Source: Gordionus sp. m RMFG-2023 (lineage: Eukaryota; Nematomorpha; Gordioida; Chordodea; Parachordodidae). From it: a DNA stretch of 64,000 bases. This document shows positions 33,205 through 56,990 of the stretch, piece by piece. The notes beneath the pieces were generated by a model. The model searched no databases. It had not been told where the DNA came from and saw only the letters and a list, made by a program, of their open reading frames with translations. The position numbers were made by a program, and so were the translations under genes. The DNA lies in assembly GCF_954871325.1 (NCBI RefSeq), contig NC_088776.1, positions 64,194,954 to 64,258,953 of the forward strand, given 5' to 3'. The first letter of the stretch is position 1; the number at the start of each line of letters is the position of its first letter.

Positions 33205-33575
33205 TAATGCTCACAAATTGACCGTTTACTGCGTTGCAAAAGCCAATAATGCATTTTAAATGGCATTGTGAAAAATTGGTAAAAATTACCGTTTTTAGCA
33301 ACCATTTAAACAGACGCAACAAGTTTTGCATTTGTTTTCATTTACTTTTATCTTCATTTTGAAATATTACACAAAAATGTAATAAAAGGAATATATTTAA
33401 GAATTAAGGAAAGTAAAAAGGCAGAAGATAAGATAATTTTCAGACTTTGTTAAAATTTTGAATCGACGATATTAATAAAAAAAAGGCAACGTCAATTTAA
33501 ACGAGGGACGCGTTACGTTTTTTTATTTAAAAATTGCGGCAAAACGCCAACGCGCTTGCGCAATATTATTTAGAA
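33205..33575. mobile_element. AGTGCGCA-ended MITE, copy 2
   Basis: Starts ATGCTCACAAATTGACCGTT and carries TGCGTTGCAAAAGCCAATAA, AATTGGTAAAAATTACCG, GAATCGACGATATTAATAAA, GCGGCAAAACGCCAACGCGC, ending near CTTGCGCAATATTA. About 370 bp, same orientation as copies 1 and 3. Confidence 0.65.
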
Positions 33576-34749
33576 ATTAGGAACACAAATTAAGGCTTCA
33601 ACCAGTTTTAAGATTATCATATTATACTAGCACGAAAAATTTGTTGTGGACACAAGAATTTTCTTGGGGGAGGAGGGAATGGGGCTAAAGACACTTTTCA
33701 ACATAGTTATGTCCCCTGCAACAATATGACAATAATAAATCACAATTTTAAGTATTTATAATTTTAATAATTTTTTTTTAAAGTTTAGTTTATTATTATT
33801 TGTATTGTTTAGTGTGTATATTTATATTATATATTAGATAATTAATAATTTTAATCATAGATTTTTTAATAGAATAAAATATACATAGATTCTCTAGTAA
33901 AAAAAAGAAGAAAATTAACAGCTGTTTTAAGTATAATTTTTTGTGTTAAAAACAATTCATATTTTTATATAAATATAATATAAAAGTAGAACATTGTTTA
34001 AAAATAATCAAAAGGGAATCCATAATAATTCTTCTGCTACCCCCCCCCCCCCCCCCCCCGAATTTCTTTCTCAATTCCCTGTCTACATGATATTTTTTTA
34101 AAAAATGAACGAATGAAAGAAATAAATAAAAATGAAAGAAAGAAAAGAAATAAATAAAGAAATTAATTATTTACTTAAAATATTTATTTTTTCATTTCCA
34201 TTATGTGAATCACCGATTTGTTAATAAGATTTTTATTCTTTTCAATTTTTTATCGATATAAAATAAATATTTGTAAAAATAAATCTTAATTACCTTTAAC
34301 CACTTTATATATATATTTTTAAAAAGTTCCCGATTTGATTAAAAAAAAAAAAAAAGGAAGATTCATTACTTTTTTCTACATATGATTATTTTTTAAACTA
34401 TATTCCTGGAGGATATATCCGTATAGTAAATCCATTTTTCATAATTCCTATACTGGGTTGCGTTTTATAGGTAATTTTTTTTTAATAACCGAATTCATTT
34501 TTTTTTTTTCGAAAGCGATAATTTATTAATGCGCGACTGTCCTAGAAAGTTATATTTTTACATGTTGTTTACATATTAATATATTACTACTTTAGGAAAA
34601 AAAAGTAAAGTCAGCTCTGTCTTATTTTATATGAGGAAGGAAGGAGTTTAGTACTTCTATCGAAAATTAAGCCGAACAAAATTCCCTACCATATTCCTTC
34701 CGGTTTAAGAAATTTGATCGAGACCGAACTATGATCCTCACTAAGACAC
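33576..34749. other. AT-rich interval with poly-C tract
   Basis: A poly-C run of about 20 bases at 34040-34059 and an A/G-rich AAATAAAGAAA stretch near 34120-34160. No gene recognised. Confidence 0.4.
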
Positions 34750-35165
34750 TGAGCAGCAGGCCCGAATTTATTTAACTATAGAAATTAATTTTTATAATTA
34801 CTATCCCAGTTTGATGGGTTTTTTCGTAAGAGAACCAAGCGTTGCTCTGTTGTATACATAACTTTTGCTATATCTACGACGTTTAGGGCTAGTGCGCTTA
34901 ATATTACGTATCACGTAAAATAAAAGACATGTGTAGCGTTTAGTTTCAATAAATTAGATCAAAAAATTTTTTATTTTACATAAATTTTTTTTTATATAAA
35001 ATTGATAAATTTCGATATATTTAATAAAATTTCCAAGATCCGATCCGACCCGACCCGAATTTTTTTTAAAAATATTAGGCTCGACCCGGCCCTAACCGGT
35101 CCGAACCCGATTATTTTAAATAAAATTCTTCGGGCCGGGCCTAACTTTGCAGGTTTATACACCTC
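34750..35165. mobile_element. GC-island element related to the one at 42144
   Basis: GCCCGAATTTATTTAACTAT, AGAAATTAATTTTTATAATT, TAGTTTCAATAAAT, AAATTGATAAATTTCGATAT and TCCGACCCGACCCGAATTTT follow the same order as 42905-43188, ending GGGCCGGGCCTAACTTTGCA. A copy of the right half of that family; edges approximate. Confidence 0.6.
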
Positions 35166-35414
35166 TTACCCTACACCTCCAAAACTGATTTTAAGGAAAT
35201 TTATGAATTTAAATAAAATCTAATTTATTTTTGGAAAATACCTTTTTAAAAATCATAAAAATTGAAGATTTTTTTTCGGAAAAAAAAAATAAAATTTATG
35301 ATTTTAATCATGAAAGATTTTTATGCATAAAAATCATTTAAAAAATTTGGAATTTTATCAAAAATCCTGTACCCCCCACGGAGTTCTTTATCTTGCTATA
35401 TCTTCAATCGTTAT

Positions 35415-35806
35415 AGTGCGCATAAATTGAGCGTTTCAAACGCCGCGTTGCAAGCGCAAATAATGCATTTCAAATGGCTACGTGCAAATTGGTAAAATTA
35501 CCGTTTGGCGTTAGCAACCATTTTAAAAACCGGAAATAGGTTTTTTTCATTACTTTTTTTTTTATTCTTCGCTTTGTAATATTATATAAAAATGTGATAT
35601 AAATAACTTCTATCCTAAAAAAAGGAAAATTTAGAAATTAAAGAAAATAAGAAGGCAGACGATTTTTATAACTTATTTATAATTTTTGAATCGGCGGATA
35701 TTAAAAGACAACCTCGATATACAAGGGACGCGTTACGTTTTTTTCATTAAAAAATTACGGCAAAACTAAAAATTTAAGTGCACGGCACTGCACTGCATTA
35801 TTCTAT
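35415..35806. mobile_element. AGTGCGCA-ended MITE, copy 3
   Basis: Best-preserved left end: AGTGCGCATAAATTGAGCGT then CCGCGTTGCAAGCGCAAATA. Interior and right part (GAATCGGCGGATATTAAAAG, GGGACGCGTTACG, TACGGCAAAAC) match copies 1 and 2. About 390 bp. Confidence 0.65.
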
Positions 35807-35889
35807 TTGTTTTTAGTAGCTTTTCATTCAACAACAAAAAAATAAAAATTTTTGGCTGTAAAAATTTACGGAAAAGGGACAATTACAAA

Positions 35890-36023
35890 TCGACAGATTA
35901 CAACAGTATGCATCGAGATTTGGCAAATAGATCTCCCAACTTTCATAATGTTATTTTTGGTTGTAATCTTAATCGGGCCGGTTTTTAAAATCGGCCCGAA
36001 TCCGGTTTTTAACAACACTATTG
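35890..36023. mobile_element. Partial TGTTGTTAAA-ended MITE (inverse orientation)
   Basis: ATGCATCGAGATTTGGCAAA, TTTTTGGTTGTAATCTTAAT and CGGGCCGG, ending CCGGTTTTTAACAACACTA. This is the reverse of the copy at 30699. The opposite terminus is missing. Confidence 0.6.
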
Positions 36024-36594
36024 ATTGAGGCCCAACCTTTTGTAAAATAATTTTTTTTATATTTATTTAAATCCAGTTCAAATTTTTAATTTAGAATATT
36101 TAGATATAGACGCGAAAAAAAAATGAATACTAACACTAATTGGCATCACAGGGCGCAAAAAATAGTATTATTAGGAGTAGAAATGTTATAAAAATTCCGT
36201 TGATTCCCAAATGGAAGATGTTCTTTAATTGCACATACTTTCAAGGCAGGTATGCAAGCTGTCATAGTCTTACCAAAATGATATATATATTATTGCAATC
36301 ACCTTATTGATAAAAAAAATGAGCCACAAGGAAAAATTAAGTGAAATTTATTGACAATTTAAACAAAATAATGGATGAATTGAAATTGCGATAGGATCCT
36401 TACGAGACCCATAAACATTTTTTAGATGCATTTATCAAATGTTTGTTTACAATAAAGTCTTTCTGGAATATTCGTTTCGATGTAAACAAATCTAAAATCT
36501 TGTTGTTTCATCATTATTCTTGATTGGCGTAACCGAAGTTTGTTCTCGTAACGACGAGCGAATACGGAATTTCATTTAAATTTATCCATGATCT

Positions 36595-36775
36595 CGGACC
36601 TATTTTTTAAAAAAGAAATCGTGTTCTGGCTGGGTCGGGTCTAATATTTTTAGAAAAATTCGGGCCGGCAAAACTCTTTAAAAAATATTTTGGGTTCGGT
36701 TCGGGCCGGTAAAACTCTTTTCGGGTCGGGCCCGGCCGGGCTCGAAAAATTAGGCCCGATGCAGATAACTTCTCA
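36595..36775. mobile_element. GC-island element, short copy
   Basis: Holds GGCTGGGTCGGGTC, TTCGGGCCGG twice and CGGGCCCGGCCGGGCTCG, ending AAAAATTAGGCCCGATGCAG. That end is the inverse of the terminus at 42144. The interval 36024-36594 just upstream holds no recognisable gene. Confidence 0.55.
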
Positions 36776-38725
36776 TATATGTTAAATCTCAATCTTTGCT
36801 TTATATAATAAATTGAAATAACATAACAAGGTGATGATATCATATATTAGATCGTATAATATATGCTTGTAGTTAAAAATAAACCGTACCAGATGGATTA
36901 CACATTTTAGTGTTTCTTTATAAGGAACAATAATCTGGCTTAAAATTTGAATAAATAAAATTTATTCCTCATAGAACTTTCTGTATACTGAGACATCACA
37001 GATCTTTTCTAAACCTTCATCATTTTGGGGGTTCCTAACTTGTATATTTTTTTTAGAATTCTAGTCACTCTTCTCTCAACAAACTTTGGCTAAATTTTGT
37101 AAATTGACTTCAAAAAAGGGAAAATTAAGAAATACGACCTCCGCTTTTGGGTACGGTCATTCTTAAACATTTTTTTTAAAATCAAAATCTTTTCTCTATT
37201 TTATTTATCTCCTTTTCCTTTCTTTTATGACTTATTCGTTTTTTTCTTCCTCTTCATCTTAAGTCATTAACCAATTCATTTAATATGGAATTAGGGGGGG
37301 GGGATCAATCATCTGCTATTTCTCCTTGCCTTACTACTCTACATACATATAAATTAATAAGTAAAATGATATTTTTAAATAAATTTAAATTTAAAAAATA
37401 AATAACGATTAAAAAAAACAATTAAAATGAAGACATGCCATCATCTTAATAATGCATGCTGAAAGATAAAAGAAAATCCAAGCTTTAGAGAAACGAATTT
37501 ATTCTCATTAAAAGAATAAAAATTTAATAACCAAACCAACAAATACCATATGATTTTTAAAACATGGTTTTATTATACCAATTTTTTTGTGCCAACATCT
37601 TGATATAAGGAAATAACTATGGAGGAGGAATAATATTTAAAATGAGGTTTTGTTCCGATCCGAATCTTAGTTCAAAATGGATTTCCGTTTCCGGTTATTT
37701 TTTCAAATAGATTTTTCGCCACTTTGCGGTAGTTCGGTTCATTTTGGCATTCACAATTTTTCGATTTTATTTAAAATTAATCAAATAAAATAAAATATTA
37801 GTTTTTGATAAATTTTTTTAGCAAAATTATTATTTTATAATGAGATGTGGTATTCATTTTTTCTTTGGAGAGAGGGCAGCTGGGGGAGCATAGCCGCCGA
37901 CTTCGTAAGGGGGTGCAGAGGTATGCTCACCCCCCCCCCCCCCCCCCCCCCTACCCCCTCCCCCCCCCCAATTGAAATATTCTATAAAATAGATTAATTC
38001 ATACATTAATATTTTAAACATCAAATTTTCTTTAGAAAATTTCCAGTCCCCTTCATAAATTTTTATAAGTCGTCCGCCTCTGTAAGAGAGTGTATATGCA
38101 CAGTGAAGGGGAGGTTAAAAAAAATTTTGATTCTCCATTGGGGGGGGGGGATCCTCTTTTCTTCTTAGCTACATCTGTGCCGTGAAGGTGAACTAACAGA
38201 TATTTTTTTTAAAAAAAAAGCAGTTAAGGCTAGAAGTTAAGTAGAGATACTAAATATTAATAAAAGTGGTTGTTAAGATTCAAAGCAATATTGTTTTGAA
38301 GTAGGTATTTTGCATAAAGGCCGACGAGGCCAAGTTCCACCCGAACTGACCCGTCGTTTTTATCGGGTTTCTGAGGGTCGTCAGCTCGGCCGTAATTATT
38401 TTTAACCGATCCGTAAAAATATTTCGAGCAATTTGTCCGACCCTGTCCAAAAATGTTCTTCTACCTTCAACCCTCTAAGACCGTGCTGACATCTAATTCC
38501 AGACACGCTGGGAAACATTTCCGGCATCAAAAAAATCCCAATAAAATGATTTAGAAAAATTATTCTATATTTGCCAGAGATAGGACACTAACATTATTTA
38601 ACACGATATTATAATACTAAATAACTTTTTTTTAAGGGTCTAAAGCGAGTGGTGCCATTTTTACTGTCATACAGAATTTCTTTATAATTCTTCTCTAACA
38701 TATGCTCTAACCTTCCCTATCGCAG
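36776..38725. other. Intergenic interval with G/C homopolymer tracts
   Basis: No gene. A poly-C region of about 45 bases (37928-37970, lightly interrupted) and a poly-G run near 38141-38150 flank TTTATAAGTCGTCCGCCTCT. The segment ends CTTAGCTACATCTGTG near 38180, which looks like a decayed hAT-type terminus. 38310-38470 holds CCCGAACTGACCCGTCG-type GC-island remnants. Confidence 0.4.
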
Positions 38726-38734
38726 AAAGTAAAG

Positions 38735-50003
<11,269 letters not shown>

Positions 50004-50334
50004 GTTTATATTATAATATAAGATATGCATCGTATCTAGCCGTGTTATATTATGGAAATTGATAATTTATGTGGCAACAATAGACATGGTTAGTGTTAGG
50101 TTTAGACATATATACACTACACACTCTTTATAAATCCTAATGGTACATCTTTGAGTCGAAGGTTCCAGCTTCTAAGGGTTAAATCGATTCTCGAATTTTT
50201 TTAAAAATGCTTCCGGTCCCGTTTATTTGGACAATTTAAGAGAAGAGTTTGCTTCCGGTTTCAACCCAAACGTTATTGAGGGTTTAAACCGAACAATTTT
50301 TTTTTGAATAATATGGCTATTTTTTTGCTTTCAG

Positions 50335-50649
50335 TTGGTTGGTCTAATTTTTTTTTTGTTTTCCGAGGAGTTATTGTTCACGGGAGGCAAAGAAAGAAAA
50401 GAAAATGTCTATGAAGCAAATTTTTCCAATATCGAATTTTTTTCTTCTCTTTCTTTTCGAAAAAAAAAAGATTGTTCTACTAAGTCAGATGCTGTCGACA
50501 ATCCCGGATGTAGCCCTTTATCCAAAACCCGAAATAATACTCACGCGGATCCCTCTCCTCTATTTCCGGTTCATTTAAACGAAAAAAATCAAAATAACAA
50601 ACGGTTAGAACAAGATTACGATTCTGAACAGGAGACCATCACGCAATAA
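50335..50649 (+). other. Candidate 3' exon of the coiled-coil gene (unresolved)
   Basis: A strong acceptor-like TTTTTTTGCTTTCAG ends at 50334. The following 104-codon open frame has a charged, protein-like C-terminal half (DNPGCSPLSKTRNNTHADPS, ending DSEQETITQ). Its frame does not match the phase left by the exon ending at 50003; in the matching phase a stop comes after about 26 codons. Either an intermediate exon is missing or this is not coding. Confidence 0.3.
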
Positions 50650-52084
50650 AACGGAATATTTTTCTTTTCTTATTTAAAATGTCTTTCTATTCTTTATTTT
50701 TTCTCCTTTGTTTTTCTATAAAATCTTCATTTTTTTTTGCTGCATTTTATAACACGATTATTTTTAAAAATTTTTTTATTCTAAAACCGCGAAATTGCGA
50801 AATACATTTTTTGGGATCTCGGGGGGATGATGGCGTTTTGTTTACAATAAGCCTCTTTTTTAAAAAATTTATGAAAAAAATCGTAGATTTTTTTTTGACA
50901 GGGCCAAGATATTTTTTTTTTCTAATAATTTCTTTCTAAATTTTGGTCTTAAACCTTTTTTAAAACTCCTTTTAAATCTTTTGGCAGAATTACACAATCT
51001 TTTAAAACGATGGAATAAAAAACAAACATCAAAAACGTCGAAAAAATGTATATTTTGACGAAAAAAATGATAATTTTGCCGAAAAAAAACGATTCATATT
51101 AGTAATACCTCGTTCTAACTCAATAAAATCAGCTACGAATTTTATCGCCGAATTCGTGACATGATATATTATATAAACGCAAAATTTGTTAAAAATTTTA
51201 ATAGCGTATAACTCTTGGACACCTAAATTCAGAAAAATAATTGGCTAGCAAATTTCATTGAGATAGAACGGGGCTATATAATAAATACTGGCTTCATCGC
51301 TATCTTATGACCTGAAGGAAATAGTAGGCATAATTTATCTTTGCGATCAAGGAAGTGACATAAAAATATTTCCTTTTTTAATGTTTATTTTCATTTTTCA
51401 CTTTTTCTTCCTTTTTTTCTTTTTTGTCATATTTTTATATTTATTTTGCATTTATAATTTTAATTTTTTTGACGTCAAATATCATTTGTATATTTATTTT
51501 TATTAAACCGGTTTTTTGATATATAAAATTTAAAACGTTTAAAAAATAGAATTATATTTATTAATAAAAATAAAAACATAATTTACAAATATGTGTAGGA
51601 TTGTTCAACAGCTGATAATGGTGGCTTTTCATTGGTCATTTTATAAAAGGTATTTGGAGATGGAACAAATTATTTAATCAAAGATTTATGAAATTATTTT
51701 ATTATAAATATCCAAGCTAGCTTTAATCCCATGAGAAAAAAGAAGTATGGGTTGGATTAGGATTCATCATTGAAAGAGGATCACTAAATATGTTGGCAGC
51801 ATTTATAAGTCTAGAAGTTGGGTTTATATGGAAAACAAGTTCGAGTTACGTGATCAAATAAGTTCTAGGATATCTATCAATAGAAGTGTAACGCTAACAA
51901 AAAACAAGTGATTTTTTTGCCAAAAAATATAATTATAAGTTAAATAATACTTAAAAAATGAAAGTCAAACAAAAAAATGTATTAGCAAATTAAAATCAGT
52001 TATAGTTTCTAAATTTGAAGTAAAAGACAATGCTAAAATTAAGGTATCAGGTAAAGAAATCTTTAAAAGAAATAACTAAATAAA

Positions 52085-52123
<39 letters not shown>

Positions 52124-53164
52124 CATTTAAAAAGGGTGCTATGCAAATTGGATGAAAAAAATATTTAAAAAAATGAAGTTAAAGAAAATGAAAAGGTTAT
52201 CAGAAAAGAAAATTCAGATTTAAATGTTAAAATAATATACTATGATATTTATAAAAAAGAGAAAGAAAAATAACATTATAAAGCGAAACGGAAACGGAAA
52301 TGAGAAAAGTTGAGTTAAAAAAAAAACCAGTTAAAAATGGAGAAAACCGAGGTTTAAAGAGAATAATTAAAAAGAGAATACAAAAGAGAAGGTAAATAAA
52401 ATTATTACAAAATAACTCCCCAAACCTTGAAAAATTTATATAATAAAAATTAGCTAGCTAGTTAGTATATTAGCTGGTTAGTTTGTATTAGGTCTATCGA
52501 AAACAAATAAGTCAATCACTTTCAATTCTAATGATACCAATAATTCTAATAACAGAGAAAATTAGAAATATATCGATTAATTTCGATAGTACGATACGAA
52601 TAATTCTAAGATTCAAACGAATTATTAAAGTAATTTGATTGGATATTCAAATTATTCGGCATGATTATATTTTTTTTAAAAATAAAATTAAATAATTTTT
52701 CAATTCTATTTAATAACCTATTAATCTGGAAGATGATTCCATTAGGAAGATATGTATCAATGCCCTGTGAAAGGTTTTTCTTAGTTACTTAAAACTAATA
52801 TGCTGTAAAAAAGTCTGGTATTTCTAACAAAAAAGAACTAAAATTTGGCTTGGCATTTATAAGATTAATATGCTTAATCGAATGTTTTTTTTAATTAGAT
52901 GGGCAATAAAAGCTGTCAAATATAATTTCTTATGAATTATTATTGCGATATTAAATTAAACGAATTATTCGAATAATTCCAATCGAATACGAATAGCAAA
53001 TTTCACTATATAAATACGGATAGTAAATTATTCGATTTGCCTAAATGAATCGAATATAACTAATGTAGCCTCGAATTTTTAGAAATAGATAATGGCATAG
53101 TTAGCTAAGTGTTTTGGGGTGCTTAAACACCCCCCTTTTTCAAAATTAGCGCAAATTTTTATAA
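50650..53164. other. Intergenic interval, AT-rich
   Basis: No gene recognised. Contains an (AAAG)n run at about 52086-52122 and a purine-rich stretch to 52400. 51600-51660 (CAACAGCTGATAATGGTGGC) resembles half of the foldback MITE core. Confidence 0.4.
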
Positions 53165-53568
53165 AAAAAATGAGCTAGCATCCTATTTTTATAAAGGCCG
53201 GGCCGTATTTTAATTTTTTTAAATGTGCCGGGCCGAATATTTTAAAACCGAATATTTTAAATCGACATGATTAACTATAAAAATCAAAACAAATTAAATA
53301 TATATAAAAAATGAGCTTTCTAGTACTAGACAACCAATTTTTTTACAAAATACATGGGCCGGGGCCGTATTTTAATTTTTTTAAAAATATTTTTAAATAA
53401 ATACGGGCCGGGCTGTATATTTTAAAACCGAATATTTGAAATCGCCATTATTAGCTATAAAAATCAAAAATCAATTAAAAAAATCCGGGCCGGCCTGAAA
53501 TTTTTTCAAAAATAAAATCCGGGCCGGGTCGAGCCGGGCCTTACAGATGGAACCTCTACAGGTCTATG
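53165..53568. mobile_element. GC-island element, CAGAGACCTGCAGAGG family, with internal duplication
   Basis: Two successive copies of the family core (GGGCCG..TTTTAAAACCGAATATTT, then AAATCGCCATTATTAGCTA) and CCGGGCCGGGTCGAGCCGGG, ending GGAACCTCTACAGGTCTATG. Left edge approximate. Confidence 0.6.
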
Positions 53569-53747
53569 ATATTGATAGTTAGTTGCATTCTTTTCTTTTA
53601 AAATTTTAGGGAATACTTTTCTTGTGGCATTAAATCAGGCAAAATGTTGAATTAAAAATATATTATTAATATGAGAGAAAAAAATTACAAAATTCCCTTA
53701 TTTGTTTTATATAGTTTACATTAATCAGCATTGTATTATTATTTCAA

Positions 53748-54090
53748 CCAATGACATATAATAATACCTTGTAACTTACACAGGTGGAATATTAATATTA
53801 TTTTCCTAGTTGAATGCAAATTAGTTGAACCCGCCATTGGTAACTCATATAGTAATTATTTTCCTTTTAAAAACTAAACTACTATTAAATTGATAACTTG
53901 CTTTCTTATGATCTCGATGATCAGGCAATTCTTTAATAAAGTTTGCGCCAGACATAGGAATAATCTGCCTTTTGTTTAAAATTTTTATTAATAATATGGG
54001 TAATCAAAATGGCATCGCCAGCTGTTTTCATTGAATGCACACTTTTAATTAATGCATCCTCAGTCTAGGTATTATTATATGTCATTGATT
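53748..54090. mobile_element. Foldback MITE, ATGACATATAATAATACC family, copy 2
   Basis: Ends ATGACATATAATAATACC and GGTATTATTATATGTCAT are perfect inverts. Inside are AAAATGGCATCGCCAGCTGT and GAATGCACACTTTTAATTAA, shared with copies at 40505 and 59515. TTTCAACCA lies outside both ends but may be element sequence. Non-coding. Confidence 0.7.
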
Positions 54091-54737
54091 TCAACCAATA
54101 AAACAATAACTAACTTTAGGGAAATGATACATCAATTTTTTAAATTAATTAAATTTACCCAAATTAAAGCAAATAAGGATAATATAAATATTTAATGAAA
54201 CTTATTTATTCCATAAAATACGTTAAGATTGTTCAAATTCGATATACAATCAAAGATAATTGCAATTAAAAAATTATTTTTTTCGCACTTATTAGATTTT
54301 TCGCAATTTATAATAATTTTTTTATCAGATATTAGCCAATTTGTGTTATTATTAAATTTTACATATATAGCATTAAAGCTATCAAATTTAGCATTTTTTT
54401 TTATATACACATTCTTATTGCGTTTAAAAATATTTAAAATGATTAAAAATATTTAAAATGATTAAAAATATTTTTTTTTTCTAAATTTGTGTCTAATCTA
54501 AATATTATCATATGTCTATGTAAGTAAGACCCTGCTAAATTAATCGGAATCGATCAATGATGAATAAATCAAACGAATGAATAATAGATGATCCAATTTT
54601 ACTCTCCGAGAAATATTTTTAATTTCATAATTGAAAACTTTTTAATATTTAATTTATGAATAGCAAAATTATGAGCATGAATATGTTAAGATGAATTATT
54701 GATTGATTTGAAATAATTTGTAATGAATCTTTAGATC

Positions 54738-55990
54738 AGTGTTGTTAAAAGTTACTTTTAAAAGTAGCGCGGTAACGTTACCGCGAGCGTCTTCAAAAAA
54801 GTAGCTCGCTATTAGCTACTTTTAACGCTACCTTAGAATTTTATTGAAAAATATTTTTTACGTATCTCTATTTGCACAAATAAAAAATATGACTAAAATA
54901 ATTGATTTATTTTTTATTGCATCTCAATAATAATAATAACATTTCAATACTGACATTCTCAAGTCTAGAACGACGATCAAAAAATATAGCTATGACTAAA
55001 TAATCGTTTAACACTAGTACGCAAGGCAATATTAAATTCAATATACATATTTGTTCATTTGAGAGTATTTAGATTTTTAAAGAATCCGCATAAAGGATTT
55101 TTATAGTATTATTTATTTCAAAAAAAAAAACCATTCCTTGTAGTTGGCATTTTTGATCTGGTTAGTGTCAGTCTAATGTTATAATAGTAATAATTAGAAT
55201 AAAAATTAGGTAGGGGATAAGAATTCGCCTGGCCCTTTAACATTTTATCTATTGAACCAATTTCTCTCAAAAATGGGTAAAATGTGAAAAGATTGAAATA
55301 AATAAGTATGTTTTGATAAAATTTATAAATATATAAATTCATAGCTTAACATCCAGATAACAATTTATAAAATATTATCGTTAAATAGATGAGTCTGCTG
55401 AATATTAATTATTTATTATAACTTTTTTTAATTTAATTCTAGAATAATATCTTATGGCCAGTTGAAACATATTATGTTTGGACTATGCCAGAAAATCAAC
55501 TTTTACATATCCAGCTAGATACAGCTTTGATTCAAATTTTATTTTAAAGATTAAGAATTGGGTTACACATTTATACTAAATGTTTCCTTGTTGAAGCTAC
55601 TAGTATTGTTAAATAAAACCTTTAGGCACATCTTCAATAAATATATACCCTGTGTTAATTTTTTATCGAGAATAATATATATCGAATCAAGAAAATGAAA
55701 GCCATGTTATCCATTTTCCAGGGACTTTGTCGATATGATCTGTGCCAAAACTATATTAAATAACTCTATGTTGTTCAAAACTAAATTAAATAAAAAGATT
55801 AAGATTCTATCTAGAATTAATTACAAATATATTTAAACAATTTTTATGTGTATTTATTAAAAATTGAAAGTAGCGAAGTAGTGCGCTAAAACTACCGCTA
55901 CTTAAAAAGATAGCGTGCTTGCCATTGTAGATTTTAGCAGAATAGTGGATTATTTTTGCAATTAAAAATAATTATAATTTATTGATATGC
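54738..55990. mobile_element. hAT-like element, CAGTGTTGTTAAAAGTTAC end; right edge tentative
   Basis: Left end CAGTGTTGTTAAAAGTTACT then AAAAGTAGCGCGGTAACG is a textbook hAT-type terminus. Near 55866-55930 GTAGCGAAGTAGTGCGCTAA and ACCGCTACTT repeat the subterminal GTAGC motif in the opposite sense, which may be the decayed right end. The interior is AT-rich with no transposase recognised. Confidence 0.45.
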
Positions 55991-56990
55991 AATTAAGCGG
56001 TATTGACTTGACAACATTCATTTTCAGCTGATTTTTTAGTATGAAAGATGTTGTGTTTATTTCCAATTGATTAAATGTTCATTTTTTGAATTAGTTTCAT
56101 TTTAATTCTGAAAATATGAAATCAATGGAAGAAATTAATAATATTTTTATAATTATTTTGATAAGAAAATCTAAAAGGATATACGCCTGGAATAAGGTTT
56201 ATGAATTTTTGATTGGCTATGAGAGCAAACCATTTGAGTTTGATATTATTTAGATTGGTGAATAGATATATAATTATAATTAATTAATTATAGTAGAAGA
56301 TGTAAATCCATGAACATAAACCCGTCGATAAACAAGTCGAAGGCTGGATAAAAACGAGCTAAAAGCCCCCCCCCCCCCACAGGGGGTATGGAAAATTTCT
56401 CCCATAAATTATATATAAATAAATTAAAAAAATATGGACACTTATAAAATAAATTAGCACTTAGCCCCTACCCCATGCGTAAAATGTTAGCGACGCCTCT
56501 GAAAAAGGTGAATACTTTTGGATCCAAAAAGCTAGCGATACATAGGCAGAGATAAGTATATTAAATTATATATGCATATTATTTATGGGTAAGGGTAAAT
56601 CTTTATAAAATAGTTTATTTGTTTGATTTTATTCATACAATCTCAAGCCATAATATAAATAATAAATATATTTTTACGTGTATATTTTACATTTATTTTA
56701 ATAAATAAAATTATTAAGACGATTATGATCTCATAAATAAACTCTCTATCAGTAAAATATAAATATCTTTTTGACCTATATTTTAGAATATTAAATGAAA
56801 AACCAATTCCTTAATCTGCATTCACCCATGTCAATATTCCATATGACTTTTTTTTTTAAAAAAAGGGAATACGGAATAGGCAAAAACAAATATTTACCAA
56901 TAAATAATTATGTCAATGTGTGACGCAGGTTTCATTTTAATGGATTTATAAATTTTAAATTAATTATTATATAGTATATAATTCAAATAT
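55991..56990. other. Intergenic interval upstream of the SLC35A-type gene
   Basis: AT-rich. A poly-C run near 56367-56379 and a decayed hAT-type end ATGTTAGCGACGCCTCTG near 56487-56504, like that of the element at 25491. No distinct promoter motif. Confidence 0.4.
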
